Shown in pieces: positions 8,633-21,659 of a DNA stretch of 64,000 nt. Under the pieces are notes generated by a model. It did no database searches. It saw only the letters and a list, made by a program, of their open reading frames with translations, and was not told the origin of the DNA. Where the stretch lies: assembly GCF_001908205.1 (NCBI RefSeq), contig NZ_LGHL01000028.1:1-64000 (forward strand). The letters are read 5' to 3'. This DNA is from Bradyrhizobium sp. NAS80.1. Its GTDB lineage: Bacteria > Pseudomonadota > Alphaproteobacteria > Rhizobiales > Xanthobacteraceae. Each line of letters begins with the position of its first letter. Position 1 is the stretch's first letter. The position numbers and the translations under genes are program-made.

Positions 8633-10752
8633 CACGCCGCCTCGCTGATATGCTGCTTCTCGACCTTCGACTGCGCCAGCGTGACGAGCTGCGCGACGTC
8701 GAGGATCAGCGCCGCCGTGCCGTCCCCCAGGATCGTCGCGCCGGAGAAGATCGTGACGTCGGAATGCAGCTTGGAAAGCGACTTGATCACGGTCTGGTGG
8801 TTGCCGATGATCTGGTCGGCGACGAGGCCAACGCGGGTCTCGCCGGTCGAGATGATGATCGTCTTCTGGTGCCGGTCGGGCGAACCCGACGAGGACATGA
8901 TGTCACGCAGGCGCAGGAACGGGACGAGGTTGCCACGCACGTTGAGGAAGTTGCGGCCGCGCGAGCGTTCGTCCTCGGCCGTCAGCTCGACGCATTCCTC
9001 CACTGCCGGCAGCGGAATGATGTAGCGGCCTTCGCCGACGCGGATCAGGAGACCCTCGATGATCGCGAGCGTCAACGGCAGACGCAGCGTCACGGTGGTG
9101 CCTTCGCCCGGCCTGGTGGACAGGTCGATCGACCCACGCATGTTCTCGATGGTGCGCTTGACCACGTCCATTCCGACGCCACGACCGGACAGCGCCGAGA
9201 TGGTCTGCGCGGTCGAGAAGCCCGGATGGAACAGGAACTGGTGGATCTCGTGATCGGTGAGCACGGCGCCGGCAGCAATCAGCCCCTGCTCTTCCGCTTT
9301 CGCACGAATGCGTGCGGTGATGAGGCCGCCGCCATTGTCCTTCACGGTGACGAGCACCTGCGCGCCGGAATGAACGGCGGCGAGCTCGATCCGGCCCTGC
9401 GCGGTCTTGCCGTTGGCGGCGCGGGTCGCGGTGTCCTCGATGCCGTGGTCGATGGCATTGCGGATCAGGTGCACGAGCGGATCGGCAAGGCACTCGATCA
9501 TGGTCTTGTCGAGCTCGGTATCCTCGCCCGTGGTGACGAATTCGACCGGCTTCGACAGGTCCCGCGACAGGTCATGCACCAAGCGGCGGAAGCGGCCGAA
9601 CAGCGAGCCGATCGGCACCATGCGCGCGCCCATCGTGGTGTCGCGCAAGGACGAGGCGAGGCGCTCGATTTCCTCGGCGATCATCTTGATCGAGAGATCG
9701 GAACCGGAAGCGGCGAGCTGGGTCAACCGTGCCTGAGCGATGACGAGTTCGCCAACCCGGTCCATCAATTCGTCGAGACGTTCGGCCTGGACGCGGACGG
9801 TGGCGATGCCGCGCTCCTGCTTGGCTTCCTCGCGGCGTGCGGGTGCCGCCTCGCGCTTGAACTCGGGCTTCGTTTCGGACCTGGCTTCGAACCTGGGTTC
9901 GGATGTGGGCTCCGCCTTTGCAATGGGCTGCTCGGCGGCCAGCGCAGCAGCAACCTCAACCATAGGCGCGGTCATCTCGGCCGCCGGGGCCGGCTCCTCG
10001 TCGAGAAGCTGGAACAGCGGTGCCGGCGCGGGCGCTTCGACATGCTCCAATGGTGAGAGCGTGAGCTTCATCTCGTCCTGGACGAACATGAAGACGTCGT
10101 CGATCGCATCTTTGTGGCAAGCGGCGTGCAGCTTGACGTCCCATTTCAGATAGCAGTCTTCCGGCTCCATCTCGTCGAGGAACGGGATGCCGTCGGTGAT
10201 CGGAACGACGAAGCAGGGACCAAGCTTGCAGAGGTCTTCCAACAGGTCGAGCGGATTCGAACCGTTGCGCAGGATGTGGGATTCAAATTCCAGATACAGA
10301 TGCCAGCCGGCTTGCTTGCTCTCGCCGGGAGCCCGCGACGGCGCCTCGATGATCTCGGCGACCGGAGCGGCGGGCTGATCGGCCGACACGAAGCGCTTGA
10401 GATCATCGAGGATGGCTTCGCCGATGATGTCGTCGGTCGATTGCGGATCCTCGATCAGCGCGCGGATATAATCCTTGGCCGCGAGCGCGACCGAGATCAG
10501 CTCCTGCGTCGGCTTGATCTCGCCCTTGCGGACGCGATCGAAGGCGGTCTCGAATTCGTGGGTGAAGGAGGCGACCTTGTCGAAGCCGAACATGGCGCCC
10601 GAACCCTTGATCGTATGCAGGGCGCGGAAGGCGGAATCGACCAGCTCGCGGTCGTCGGGACGCTGGCCGAGGTCGAGCAAGGCCCCTTCCAGGACCTCGA
10701 ACAGCTCGCTGGCTTCCTGGCGAAAAACCTCGGTCGGGTCCATCGCGCTCAT
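8632..10752 (-). CDS. cheA: CheA chemotaxis sensor histidine kinase
   Basis: A 706-residue class II histidine kinase, the hub of the receptor array. The P1 phosphotransfer domain (1-105) carries the phospho-acceptor His46 in RALHTIKGSGAMFG. A middle domain (about 150-230) occupies the P2 position. A Glu/Ala/Pro linker leads to the P3 dimerisation helices (about 320-380). The P4 kinase domain has the N box LVHLIRNAIDHGIED, the G1 box DNGGGL and GRGVGMDVVK. A C-terminal CheW-like P5 domain ends the protein. The start ATG overlaps the cheY stop by 4 nt (ATGA), indicating translational coupling. It phosphorylates CheY and CheB. Confidence 0.97.
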   Translation of the reverse strand: MSAMDPTEVFRQEASELFEVLEGALLDLGQRPDDRELVDSAFRALHTIKGSGAMFGFDKVASFTHEFETAFDRVRKGEIKPTQELISVALAAKDYIRALIEDPQSTDDIIGEAILDDLKRFVSADQPAAPVAEIIEAPSRAPGESKQAGWHLYLEFESHILRNGSNPLDLLEDLCKLGPCFVVPITDGIPFLDEMEPEDCYLKWDVKLHAACHKDAIDDVFMFVQDEMKLTLSPLEHVEAPAPAPLFQLLDEEPAPAAEMTAPMVEVAAALAAEQPIAKAEPTSEPRFEARSETKPEFKREAAPARREEAKQERGIATVRVQAERLDELMDRVGELVIAQARLTQLAASGSDLSIKMIAEEIERLASSLRDTTMGARMVPIGSLFGRFRRLVHDLSRDLSKPVEFVTTGEDTELDKTMIECLADPLVHLIRNAIDHGIEDTATRAANGKTAQGRIELAAVHSGAQVLVTVKDNGGGLITARIRAKAEEQGLIAAGAVLTDHEIHQFLFHPGFSTAQTISALSGRGVGMDVVKRTIENMRGSIDLSTRPGEGTTVTLRLPLTLAIIEGLLIRVGEGRYIIPLPAVEECVELTAEDERSRGRNFLNVRGNLVPFLRLRDIMSSSGSPDRHQKTIIISTGETRVGLVADQIIGNHQTVIKSLSKLHSDVTIFSGATILGDGTAALILDVAQLVTLAQSKVEKQHISEAA

Positions 10753-11114
10753 GCGCGCACCAGCTTGCCGACGACGGCGAGCAACTGCTCGGGCTTGAAC
10801 GGCTTCGTGATCCAGCCGGTGGCGCCGGCGCTCTTGGCTTCCTGCTTCACCGCGTCGTTGGATTCGGTGGTCAGGAACACGATGGGCATGCCGACCGCGC
10901 TCGGCAGCTTGCGCAGCGCCCGGATCAGCTCGAGCCCGTTCATGACAGGCATATTAAGGTCGGTGATGACGAGATCGAGCTTGCCGGCCTGCGCCTTGGC
11001 GAGCCCTTGCGCGCCGTCGCCGGCCTCGATCACGTTGTGACCGGCCGGCTCGAGCACGACCTTGATCATCTGCCGAATGCTTGGGGAATCGTCGACCGTG
11101 AGAATCGTGGCCAT
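10749..11114 (-). CDS. cheY: CheY chemotaxis response regulator
   Basis: A single-domain receiver of 121 residues. It has Asp8/Asp9, phospho-acceptor Asp52 in LVITDLNMPVMNG, the conserved Thr in VFLTTES and the Lys in WITKPF. It takes phosphate from CheA and is expected to act on the flagellar switch or as a phosphate sink. Its ATG shares one base with the stop of the upstream STAS gene (TAATG), and its stop overlaps cheA, so the three genes are translationally linked. Confidence 0.95.
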   Translation of the reverse strand: MATILTVDDSPSIRQMIKVVLEPAGHNVIEAGDGAQGLAKAQAGKLDLVITDLNMPVMNGLELIRALRKLPSAVGMPIVFLTTESNDAVKQEAKSAGATGWITKPFKPEQLLAVVGKLVRA

Positions 11115-11437
11115 TAGGTGCCATCTTTCTTTTGCGGGAAGTGCTGATCGATCATGGCCTCGCTGGCGAAGCCGGCGCGACGAAGAGTGTTGCGCAAAGA
11201 CTGAGAGAATGATGTGAGCACCACCGGGCGGCCCTGGGCCTCACCGGTCTTGGCGGTCGACAGCAGAAGCTGGATCGAGGTGACGTCGGCCTTGTCGACG
11301 CTCGAACAATCGATCTCGAGCCGGTCCTGTCGGCCGAAAGCTTCGCGGATCAGGTCATAGACACTACGGATCGCAGCGATGCTGCAATCCGCCGGCAGCC
11401 GCAGGGACCACTTCGGCTCGGTGACATCAGACGACAT
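11114..11437 (-). CDS. STAS-domain protein, first gene of the che operon
   Basis: About 107 residues with the compact pattern of a STAS / anti-sigma-antagonist-like domain: RLPADCSIAAIRSVYDLIREAF, then LEIDCSSVDKADVTSIQLLL and a conserved C-terminal helix region. I start it at the ATG at 11437, which has GGGGGACGA directly upstream, rather than at a start 12 codons further out. Such proteins often precede cheY-cheA in alphaproteobacterial che clusters. The usual phosphorylatable position falls in the DVTSIQ loop, where a Ser is present, but phosphorylation is inference. The partner is not known. Confidence 0.8.
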   Translation of the reverse strand: MSSDVTEPKWSLRLPADCSIAAIRSVYDLIREAFGRQDRLEIDCSSVDKADVTSIQLLLSTAKTGEAQGRPVVLTSFSQSLRNTLRRAGFASEAMIDQHFPQKKDGT

Positions 11438-11722
11438 TCGTCCCCCAAATTTCCCCGGATTCGCTGCGCGCATCGCGCGAATCCCGCACCACGACTATTC
11501 GTGTCGGAGAGTGTGCAAACCCCTAATGGACATCACCGTACAACTACGGGTCACAAACCGGAGGACTTCGCGTATGCACGCAGACGCGCATGGCCCGCGC
11601 AAATTTCATGCACTGCGCGCAGTCTTGAGCAGTTTGCCGCGGGCTTGATGTTTGCTTCGCGTTAAATCGCAAAGGCTATTCGTTGACATCATGCCTCGCC
11701 ATCCGAACGAGCCCGGCCGCCG
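11438..11722. promoter_or_regulatory. Divergent promoter region between the che operon and the HD-GYP gene
   Basis: A 285-nt non-coding stretch between two outward-reading transcription units. It must hold the main che promoter (leftward) and the promoter of the c-di-GMP phosphodiesterase (rightward). A TTGACA lies at about 11682-11687, 36 nt ahead of the rightward start, but I see no matching -10 box. No strong palindrome was found. Confidence 0.5.
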
Positions 11723-12844
11723 ATGCTGACCCAAGCGCTTCTGATTGATGACAGCCGCTCCGTCCTCAATTTCCTGAAACATCATATCGAAGCTGAAGGC
11801 CTGATCGAGGCCACCACCTTCCTCGATCCCGTCGAGGCGCTCGCCTGCGCGCGCGAATGTGTGTTCGACCTCGTGCTGGTCGATTACGAGATGCCCCATA
11901 TGGACGGCATCGCCTTCATCCGCACGTTCCGCACCTTGCCCGGCTGCGCAGACATCCCGATCGCGATGATCACGTCGCGGCAGACCGATGACGTCAAGAT
12001 GGAAGCGCTGCAGGCTGGTGCAACCGATTTCCTGCCCAAGCAGCCGCAGAGCGTCGAGATGACGGTGCGCTTGCGCAATTTGGTGCGGCTCGGTGCAGCC
12101 GTACGCAAGCAGAACGACCGCGCCGCGGATCTGGCGAGCGCGGTGGCGGCCGCGACCCAGAAGCTCGGCGAGCGCGAGGAGGAGATCATCCTGCGGCTCG
12201 CGCTCGCGGTCGAATACCGCGACAACGACACCGGCGAGCACACGCTGCGGGTCGCCCGATACAGCCGCATCATCGCCGAGCAGCTCGGCCTGCCGGCCCG
12301 GCTCTGCCGCGACATCTATCTTGCGGCTCCCCTGCACGACGTCGGCAAGGTCGCCATTCCCGACAACATTCTTCTCAAGCCCGGCAAGCTCACCGACGAG
12401 GAGATGGCGGTGATCCGGACCCATGCGACGATCGGCAAGAAAATCCTGGCGGGCTCGAGCTGCGAGCTGATCCAGCTCGGTGCGCAAATTGCCGCAGGCC
12501 ATCACGAGCGCTGGGACGGCGCGGGCTATCCCAATGGCCTCAAGGCGGACGAGATCCCGGTCGCCGCACGCGTGGTCGCGGTCGCCGACGTTTTCGACGC
12601 GCTCACGACGCGACGGCCATATAAAGAGCCGATGCCGCTCGAAGTGGCCCGCAAATACCTGGTCGAGAACAAGGGACGGCAGTTCGATCCCGCCTGCGTC
12701 GAGGCCTTCCTGGCGCGCTGGGACGAGGTCGTGGAGATCGCCGCCGGGCAGAACGCGACGCCATTTAAGAAAACCGAGGCCACGCTCGTCCCTATGATAG
12801 AGAGTGTGGCTGAAAGCTGCCCGGTCGAGGACGGTTCGCCTTAG
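11723..12844 (+). CDS. Response regulator with HD-GYP domain, predicted c-di-GMP phosphodiesterase (RpfG type)
   Basis: A 373-residue two-domain regulator. The receiver domain (1-125) has phospho-acceptor Asp54 in LVLVDYEMPHMDG. A helical linker leads to an HD-GYP domain (about 150-345) with TGEHTLRVARY, the metal-binding HD at 205-206 in APLHDVGKVAIPD, HHERWDGAGYP with the GYP triplet at 268-270, and VADVFDALTTRRPYK. Such enzymes hydrolyse c-di-GMP and usually promote motility, which fits its position opposite the che operon. The cognate kinase is not in the window; CheA is a candidate only by proximity. Confidence 0.93.
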   Translation: MLTQALLIDDSRSVLNFLKHHIEAEGLIEATTFLDPVEALACARECVFDLVLVDYEMPHMDGIAFIRTFRTLPGCADIPIAMITSRQTDDVKMEALQAGATDFLPKQPQSVEMTVRLRNLVRLGAAVRKQNDRAADLASAVAAATQKLGEREEEIILRLALAVEYRDNDTGEHTLRVARYSRIIAEQLGLPARLCRDIYLAAPLHDVGKVAIPDNILLKPGKLTDEEMAVIRTHATIGKKILAGSSCELIQLGAQIAAGHHERWDGAGYPNGLKADEIPVAARVVAVADVFDALTTRRPYKEPMPLEVARKYLVENKGRQFDPACVEAFLARWDEVVEIAAGQNATPFKKTEATLVPMIESVAESCPVEDGSP

Positions 12845-12953
12845 GCCGTCCGGGCGCCTGACCTGATCCACCCGGGCAACAGCTTGCCGCGGCTCCGTTT
12901 TCTCCGGTCGCCGGTTTGAACCTCTTCCTGATAAAGTGCACTCAATATCTAAG

Positions 12954-12969
12954 AGTGATTCTGGTCACA
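12954..12969 (+). promoter_or_regulatory. CRP/FNR-like binding site
   Basis: The sequence AGTGA-N6-TCACA matches the E. coli CRP consensus TGTGA-N6-TCACA at nine of ten key positions. It lies about 70-80 nt upstream of the secreted-protein gene that heads the CHASE2 adenylate cyclase operon. Regulation of a cyclase by a cAMP receptor would form a feedback loop; this is inferred from the site alone. Confidence 0.45.
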
Positions 12970-13037
12970 CTTGCCTGGGCGCTCCGCTGCTACGCATCGG
13001 ACCAGGATAAGGGACCGCAGAGCATCGGTTGAGTTGG

Positions 13038-13721
13038 ATGAGAATACCCATGAGAAGCCTGATCGGCACCCTTGCCGGCGCGTTCTGTCTTGCGGCCCCC
13101 GCCCTGGCGGCTGAGACTCCCGCGGCGATCGTCGAGGACGTTCAGGGCAAGGTCGACGGCATCGCGTTCATGGACTACGTGTCGCCCGGCAAGATCATCA
13201 AGCTCGGGCCGAAGGCGAGCATCACGCTCAGCTATCTCAAATCCTGCCTGCGCGAGACCATCAGCGACGGCGTCGTCCTTGTTGGCACCGAGCAGAGCAC
13301 CGTGCAGCTCGGCGAGGTACAGCGGGAAAAGGTACCCTGCGACACCAATGCGGTACGGCTGTCCGAACGCGAGGCGAACCAAAGCGCCGCAACCACCTTC
13401 CGCACCATGCGGTCCGACACTAAGAGCGCGCCGTCCAAGATTCCCACGATCTATGGCGTCTCTCCGCTGGTCCAGGCCAAGAGCGGCAGTACGCTGGTCA
13501 TCGAGCGCACCGACGGCAAGGAGCCCACGATCAGCGTGCCGCTCAGGAATGACATCATGATTGGCGGCAAGTTCTATGACTTTGCCAAGGCCGGGAAGTC
13601 GCTGACGCCCGGCGGCAGCTATCTCGCCATTCTCGGCGCCAAGCGCTACGCGTTCCAGGTCGATGCCAGCGCTACGTCGTCGCCGACGCCGATCGTCGGC
13701 CGGCTGCTGCGGCTCGAATAG
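13038..13721 (+). CDS. Secreted protein of unknown function paired with CHASE2 cyclase
   Basis: About 227 residues beginning with a clear signal peptide (hydrophobic stretch ending AAPALAAE), so probably periplasmic. The mature part is mostly beta-rich (EDVQGKVDG, SPGKIIKLGPKASITLSYL), reminiscent of FecR-like folds, but I cannot assign a family firmly. Two cysteines in the middle could form a disulphide. Possible starts are ATG 13038 or ATG 13050; neither has a strong ribosome site. The gene ends 18 nt before the CHASE2 adenylate cyclase, whose sensor faces the same compartment, so it may deliver a signal to it. That role is inference. Confidence 0.7.
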   Translation: MRIPMRSLIGTLAGAFCLAAPALAAETPAAIVEDVQGKVDGIAFMDYVSPGKIIKLGPKASITLSYLKSCLRETISDGVVLVGTEQSTVQLGEVQREKVPCDTNAVRLSEREANQSAATTFRTMRSDTKSAPSKIPTIYGVSPLVQAKSGSTLVIERTDGKEPTISVPLRNDIMIGGKFYDFAKAGKSLTPGGSYLAILGAKRYAFQVDASATSSPTPIVGRLLRLE

Positions 13722-13739
13722 GCGGCCAGCGACGAGGCG

Positions 13740-15890
13740 ATGCGGCGGATCGGCAGACGGGACATCGTTGCGGCGATCCTGATTGCGCTCCTTGCGGGCG
13801 CCGTCTTCACGTCTTCGCCGCTCCAGACGCTGCAAGGTGTCTCGCTCGACATCCTCACGGCCCTGCGCGGCAGGATCGTCGGCGATCGCCGCGATCCCTC
13901 GACGTCGCCGGTTGTCGTCGTGGCGATCGACGGGGAGACTTACGACACACCGCCCTTCAAGGGATCGCCGACCCAGGCCTGGACGCGCGAGATCGGCCGG
14001 GTGCTGGGCAGCATCGCCGACGGCGGTGCCAAGGTGATCGGCTTCGACGTCATCTTTCCGAGCTCGATCGAGCAGTCGGAGATTCCCTTCGGCGAGGCGC
14101 CGCTCGGCGCGCGCATGAAGGGGTTTGACCGCGATTACCTGATCGCGCTGCGCCAGATCTCCGACACCGGCAAGCTTGTGCTCGGCGAAATCCTGAGCAA
14201 CGACCATCCGGAAGGGCCGTACCGCGCGCAGCGACTGGCGGCGAAAAACAATGTCCGTGCGCTCAATGTCAACACCGACACCGACGACGTCATCCGGCGG
14301 ATGCCGCTGAGCTTCCCCATCGACGGCAAGCCGGTACCCGCCATGGCCGTCGAACTCGCCGCGCGCGCGCTCGAGGGAAAGCCCGAGATTGCGCCGTCCG
14401 GCGCGACCGAATTGTCCGGCTATGCAATCCCGAGTGCGGTACCGAACACACTCACACTCAATTTTCGAGGGTTGGGCCGCGACGTCCCGACCTTCTCTTT
14501 CGCCGATCTGCGCGCCTGCGTCGAGAAAGGCGACCGCGATATCTTCCGCCGCGCCTTCGACGGCAAGGTCGTGCTGCTCGGCACCATCCTGAATTTCGAG
14601 GACCGCAAGCTAACCTCTATGCGCCTCTCCGGCAGCTATGATGGGACGCCCGCCGCGCGATGCGCCCTGCCTGCCCCGGCACAGGCCGCGCAGACGGCCC
14701 GCAGCGCAGTCGCCGGCGTCTTCGTGCATGCCACCGCCGTCCGAAACCTCATCGAGCGCGACGCCGTGACCGAGCTCGGCTTTCCGCTGCGGAGCATTCT
14801 CACGATCGTGTTCGCGGCGATCATCGCCTGCGCGGCCTGCGTGTTAGCACCGGGTGGCGTACTGATCGCATGGCTCGTCCTCACCGCCGCTTACGCGGCC
14901 ATGGCTATCGGCGTATTCGTACACGCCCTGGCGCTGCCACTTGCGGAGCCAGCACTCGCGAGCCTTGCCGCGCTCGCGATGATGATCGGCTATCGCTTCG
15001 TGCTAGCCGACCGCGACGAGCGCTTCCTGCGCAAGAGCTTTGCCTTCTACCTCGCCCCCGAAGTCATCAACACCATGGTGGCCTCCGGCAAGATGCCGGC
15101 CCTCGGCGGCGAGATGCGCAACATCACCATGTTCTTCTCCGACCTCAGCGGCTTCTCCTCGATCGCGGAGACGATGACGCCGGGCGAGCTGGTCACGCTG
15201 ATGAACGAATATTTGTCCGCCATGACTGACATCATCGAAAGCCATGGCGGCTACGTCGACAAATATATCGGCGACTCCATCGTCGCGATGTTCGGGGCGC
15301 CGGCCGACGATCCCGCCCATGCACGCAACGCCGTCCGCGCCGCGCTGAACTGCCACGAGAAGCTCGCGGAGCTCAATGCCAATAATCCCGCCTTCGCCGG
15401 CCACGGCCTGTCGCATCGCATCGGGCTCAACAGCGGCGAAGCCGTGGTCGGCAATATCGGCTCCCGCCGCCGCTTCAACTACACCGTCATGAGCGACACC
15501 GTGAACGTCGCTTCGCGGCTCGAGGGTGCCAACAAATATTACGGCACGGCGATCATGGCATCGGAAACAACGATGGCGCAGACTGGCGACGCATTCGCCT
15601 GGCGCGAGCTCGATGCGATCAGGGTGCTGGGCCGCGGCGAAGCGATCAAGGTGTTCGAACCGCTGGCCGACAAGGGCGCGGAGAGCGCAGAGCAGACGAA
15701 GGTCGCCGCCGCGTATGCGGAGGGACTGGCCTGCTGGCGGGCGCGGAAGTTCGAGAAGGCGGCGGTCGCGTTCGATGGCGTAGCTAAGATAGATCCGCCA
15801 TCATCTCTGTTTGCTAAGCGCGCGAGGGCGCTTATCACCAACGCACCGCCGCCGGATTGGACACCGGTCAACACGCTGGAAGGGAAGTAG
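13740..15890 (+). CDS. CHASE2-domain adenylate/guanylate cyclase
   Basis: A 716-residue membrane cyclase. A short N-terminal membrane segment (about 9-25) precedes a periplasmic CHASE2 sensor (about 35-340; VVVVAIDGETY and KVIGFDVIFPSS are typical). Three membrane segments follow at about 350-423, then a class III nucleotide cyclase domain (about 455-640). Catalytic features include MFFSDLSGFSSIAE with the first metal Asp, YIGDSIVAMFG with the second, and RRRFNYTVMSDTVNVASRLE. A short TPR-like tail ends the protein. It should make cAMP in response to a periplasmic cue. It is co-transcribed with the secreted protein upstream. Confidence 0.92.
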   Translation: MRRIGRRDIVAAILIALLAGAVFTSSPLQTLQGVSLDILTALRGRIVGDRRDPSTSPVVVVAIDGETYDTPPFKGSPTQAWTREIGRVLGSIADGGAKVIGFDVIFPSSIEQSEIPFGEAPLGARMKGFDRDYLIALRQISDTGKLVLGEILSNDHPEGPYRAQRLAAKNNVRALNVNTDTDDVIRRMPLSFPIDGKPVPAMAVELAARALEGKPEIAPSGATELSGYAIPSAVPNTLTLNFRGLGRDVPTFSFADLRACVEKGDRDIFRRAFDGKVVLLGTILNFEDRKLTSMRLSGSYDGTPAARCALPAPAQAAQTARSAVAGVFVHATAVRNLIERDAVTELGFPLRSILTIVFAAIIACAACVLAPGGVLIAWLVLTAAYAAMAIGVFVHALALPLAEPALASLAALAMMIGYRFVLADRDERFLRKSFAFYLAPEVINTMVASGKMPALGGEMRNITMFFSDLSGFSSIAETMTPGELVTLMNEYLSAMTDIIESHGGYVDKYIGDSIVAMFGAPADDPAHARNAVRAALNCHEKLAELNANNPAFAGHGLSHRIGLNSGEAVVGNIGSRRRFNYTVMSDTVNVASRLEGANKYYGTAIMASETTMAQTGDAFAWRELDAIRVLGRGEAIKVFEPLADKGAESAEQTKVAAAYAEGLACWRARKFEKAAVAFDGVAKIDPPSSLFAKRARALITNAPPPDWTPVNTLEGK

Positions 15891-16110
15891 CGGCCTCAAC
15901 CGCGGGCCGGAGCATGCGCCGCATGTGCAGGCGCTCGCCGAGTTGAAGCGGCTGGCGCGGGGGTAGCGGGCGGGAACCGCTCTTTGTCGCGGCCCGGTGC
16001 TTTTTTCAACCGGCGCAAATGCGCCATGACAGCTCGGGCAGGTTCGCCTGCCCAAGGTTGAAGAAACGGGCTAAGGTTGCAGCCCCATCAAGGGCCAAAA
16101 GGCAAGTTCG

Positions 16111-16377
16111 ATGTCGCCAATCAAGCTCTTGTCGATTGGATTGATCGCGATCGCCATGCTCACAACGTCCGCCGTGGCTCGCGAGAAGCGACGCGTCATA
16201 GTGCGCGCGCCTTTTTATATGGACCATTCCGCCACCGCCGGCAGGTCCTACAAGCTTCCGCTTGAACCGGATGGCCGCTGGATTTTCCGGGACGGCATTC
16301 CAATATGGTTCGGTCCGTCGGTCCGGGGCTGGCCCGGTCACATTTGCGACTGGGGCGACAACGGGCAGATATGCTGA
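16111..16377 (+). CDS. Small secreted protein of unknown function
   Basis: 88 residues with a signal peptide (hydrophobic core SIGLIAIAMLTTSAVA) and a short basic mature part containing EPDGRWIFRDGIPIWFG and two cysteines near the C terminus (GHICDWGDNGQIC). An AAGG lies about 9 nt before the ATG. I do not recognise a family. It ends 20 nt before the convergent pobA gene and stands alone, so no function can be proposed. Confidence 0.6.
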   Translation: MSPIKLLSIGLIAIAMLTTSAVAREKRRVIVRAPFYMDHSATAGRSYKLPLEPDGRWIFRDGIPIWFGPSVRGWPGHICDWGDNGQIC

Positions 16378-16397
16378 GTCATTTGCTGACGGTCTAC

Positions 16398-18527
<2,130 letters not shown>

Positions 18528-18552
18528 CGCGCACGTCGGGTCGCGCCGGCCG

Positions 18553-18942
18553 CTACTGATGCGCCCTCTCCCGTCCGGATTCCATGGGCAGGTCGTCCGG
18601 ATGCCTCTTCTCATAGTGAAGGAAGAGATCGAGCAGGGCCAACAGCACTATGAAGACGCCGAAGCCGATGCTGAGATGCATCGCCCGCGTATGCGGGAAC
18701 CCGAGCAGCCAGGGGGAGGCGATGAGCCAAACGCCCATGAGGACGTTGAGCCATTCCTCCCAGTCCCGGTAAGCGATTATGGCCGCCAGCGACAGCACGA
18801 CGATGATCGCGCTCGTGACCCAGAGATCGATCTTGCCCTGGCTGTTGGTCAGCCTGAACAGCCACGGTGATATGAAGAGGACAGAAGCGAGAAACAGATT
18901 GTAGACGTCAGGGACAGTTTCGGGCTTTTGCAGCCTGCTCAT
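18553..18942 (-). CDS. SPW-repeat membrane protein
   Basis: A 129-residue inner-membrane protein with four predicted hydrophobic segments and two copies of the Ser-Pro-Trp motif that defines the SPW family (LFISPWLFRL and LIASPWLLGF). The start at ATG 18942 has GGAGAGG about 5 nt upstream; longer forms lack support. Function in the family is unknown. It is convergent with the pobR-like gene and stands alone. Confidence 0.8.
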   Translation of the reverse strand: MSRLQKPETVPDVYNLFLASVLFISPWLFRLTNSQGKIDLWVTSAIIVVLSLAAIIAYRDWEEWLNVLMGVWLIASPWLLGFPHTRAMHLSIGFGVFIVLLALLDLFLHYEKRHPDDLPMESGRERAHQ

Positions 18943-19084
18943 GACACACCTCTCCAAGAGGATATGTCGAACGACTCGCCGGGACGCGATTTGGTTCCCC
19001 TCGGCCGGGCCCACCTCGGGTAGACTTTGGTCTCGGGTCAAGTTGCGGCCAACCCGGCTGACCGGGTTGGCTGCATCGCGACGA

Positions 19085-19711
19085 TCAGACGTCGAAGAAC
19101 ACCGTCTCTTCCGGCCCCTGCAAATTGATCGTGAAGGAATACACGACCTTGCCGCCGCGCTCGCTGCGCGTGGCGATCAACGTTTTGCGACGCACTGCCG
19201 GTTCGACCAGGTTGAGCACGGGATCGGCGGCATTGGCGGCCTCTTCATCGGAGAAATAGAGCCGCGTGTTGAGACCGATGTTGATGCCGCGCGCGACGAT
19301 CCAGACATTGACGTGCGGCGCACATTTGCGCCCCGTCTTGTCGGTGATGGCGCCGGGCTTGATGGTCTCGAAGGTGACGAGGCCGCTCTCGAAGTCGGAG
19401 CCGGCGCGGCCCCAGCCACGAAAGTCCTGCTCCAGCGCGCCGGCCGAGCGGTCGGCCGGATGATTGTAGCGGCCGGCGGCGTTGGCCTGCCAGATCTCGA
19501 GCAGCACATCGCGCAGCGGCGAACCGGTGCCGTCGAGCACCTTGCCTTCCAGGACGATGCGCTCGCCCTGGGTGTTCGGCGTCACCAGCACGTTCGAAAA
19601 GTTCTTCTCGAAGATGTCGAAGCCGGCCATGGCCGGGATCAGGCCGATATGGACGTAGGGGCCGGCGGTCTGCGAGGCGGTTTCCTTGAGGTAGTTGAGC
19701 GGCTGCGGCAT
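19085..19711 (-). CDS. pcaG: PcaG, protocatechuate 3,4-dioxygenase alpha subunit
   Basis: A 208-residue intradiol dioxygenase subunit that forms the heteromer with PcaH and opens protocatechuate to 3-carboxy-cis,cis-muconate. It has TAGPYVHIGL at the N terminus, DVLLEIWQANAAGRYNHP near 78-95, and APHVNVWIVARGIN near 130. As in other alpha subunits the full set of iron ligands is not present. The start at 19711 lies 4 nt after the pcaH stop, so the two are coupled. Later pathway genes (pcaB, pcaC, pcaD) are not in the window. Confidence 0.95.
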   Translation of the reverse strand: MPQPLNYLKETASQTAGPYVHIGLIPAMAGFDIFEKNFSNVLVTPNTQGERIVLEGKVLDGTGSPLRDVLLEIWQANAAGRYNHPADRSAGALEQDFRGWGRAGSDFESGLVTFETIKPGAITDKTGRKCAPHVNVWIVARGINIGLNTRLYFSDEEAANAADPVLNLVEPAVRRKTLIATRSERGGKVVYSFTINLQGPEETVFFDV

Positions 19712-19715
19712 GGAC

Positions 19716-21530
<1,815 letters not shown>

Positions 21531-21659
21531 ACAGGGGTTCAGCCGCTCTGCTGGACCAGGGAATTATTTCACCGCCGCTGACGGGGCCGCCCCGCGCGGG
21601 GGCCAGCCCCTCGCCAAACCCACTGGTTGCGCCAAGGCCGGCACGCTAGAATTTCGGCC

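Noticed and set aside
6260..9025. Very long open frame opposite the MCP and cheW genes, and similar long frames opposite cheR/cheB, the LplT-Aas gene and fdsA
   Set aside because: They mirror strongly supported genes, have His/Arg/Asp-rich compositions typical of antisense GC-rich frames and show no family motifs.
15904..15966. A short frame after the cyclase stop reading GPEHAPHVQALAELKRLARG before a stop
   Set aside because: Looks like a C-terminal remnant of some protein, but there is no upstream part and no recognised family.
21580..21615. GC-rich stem (GGGGCC...GGCC..CCCC) after the LysR gene as a terminator
   Set aside because: Base pairing is imperfect and no U tract follows.
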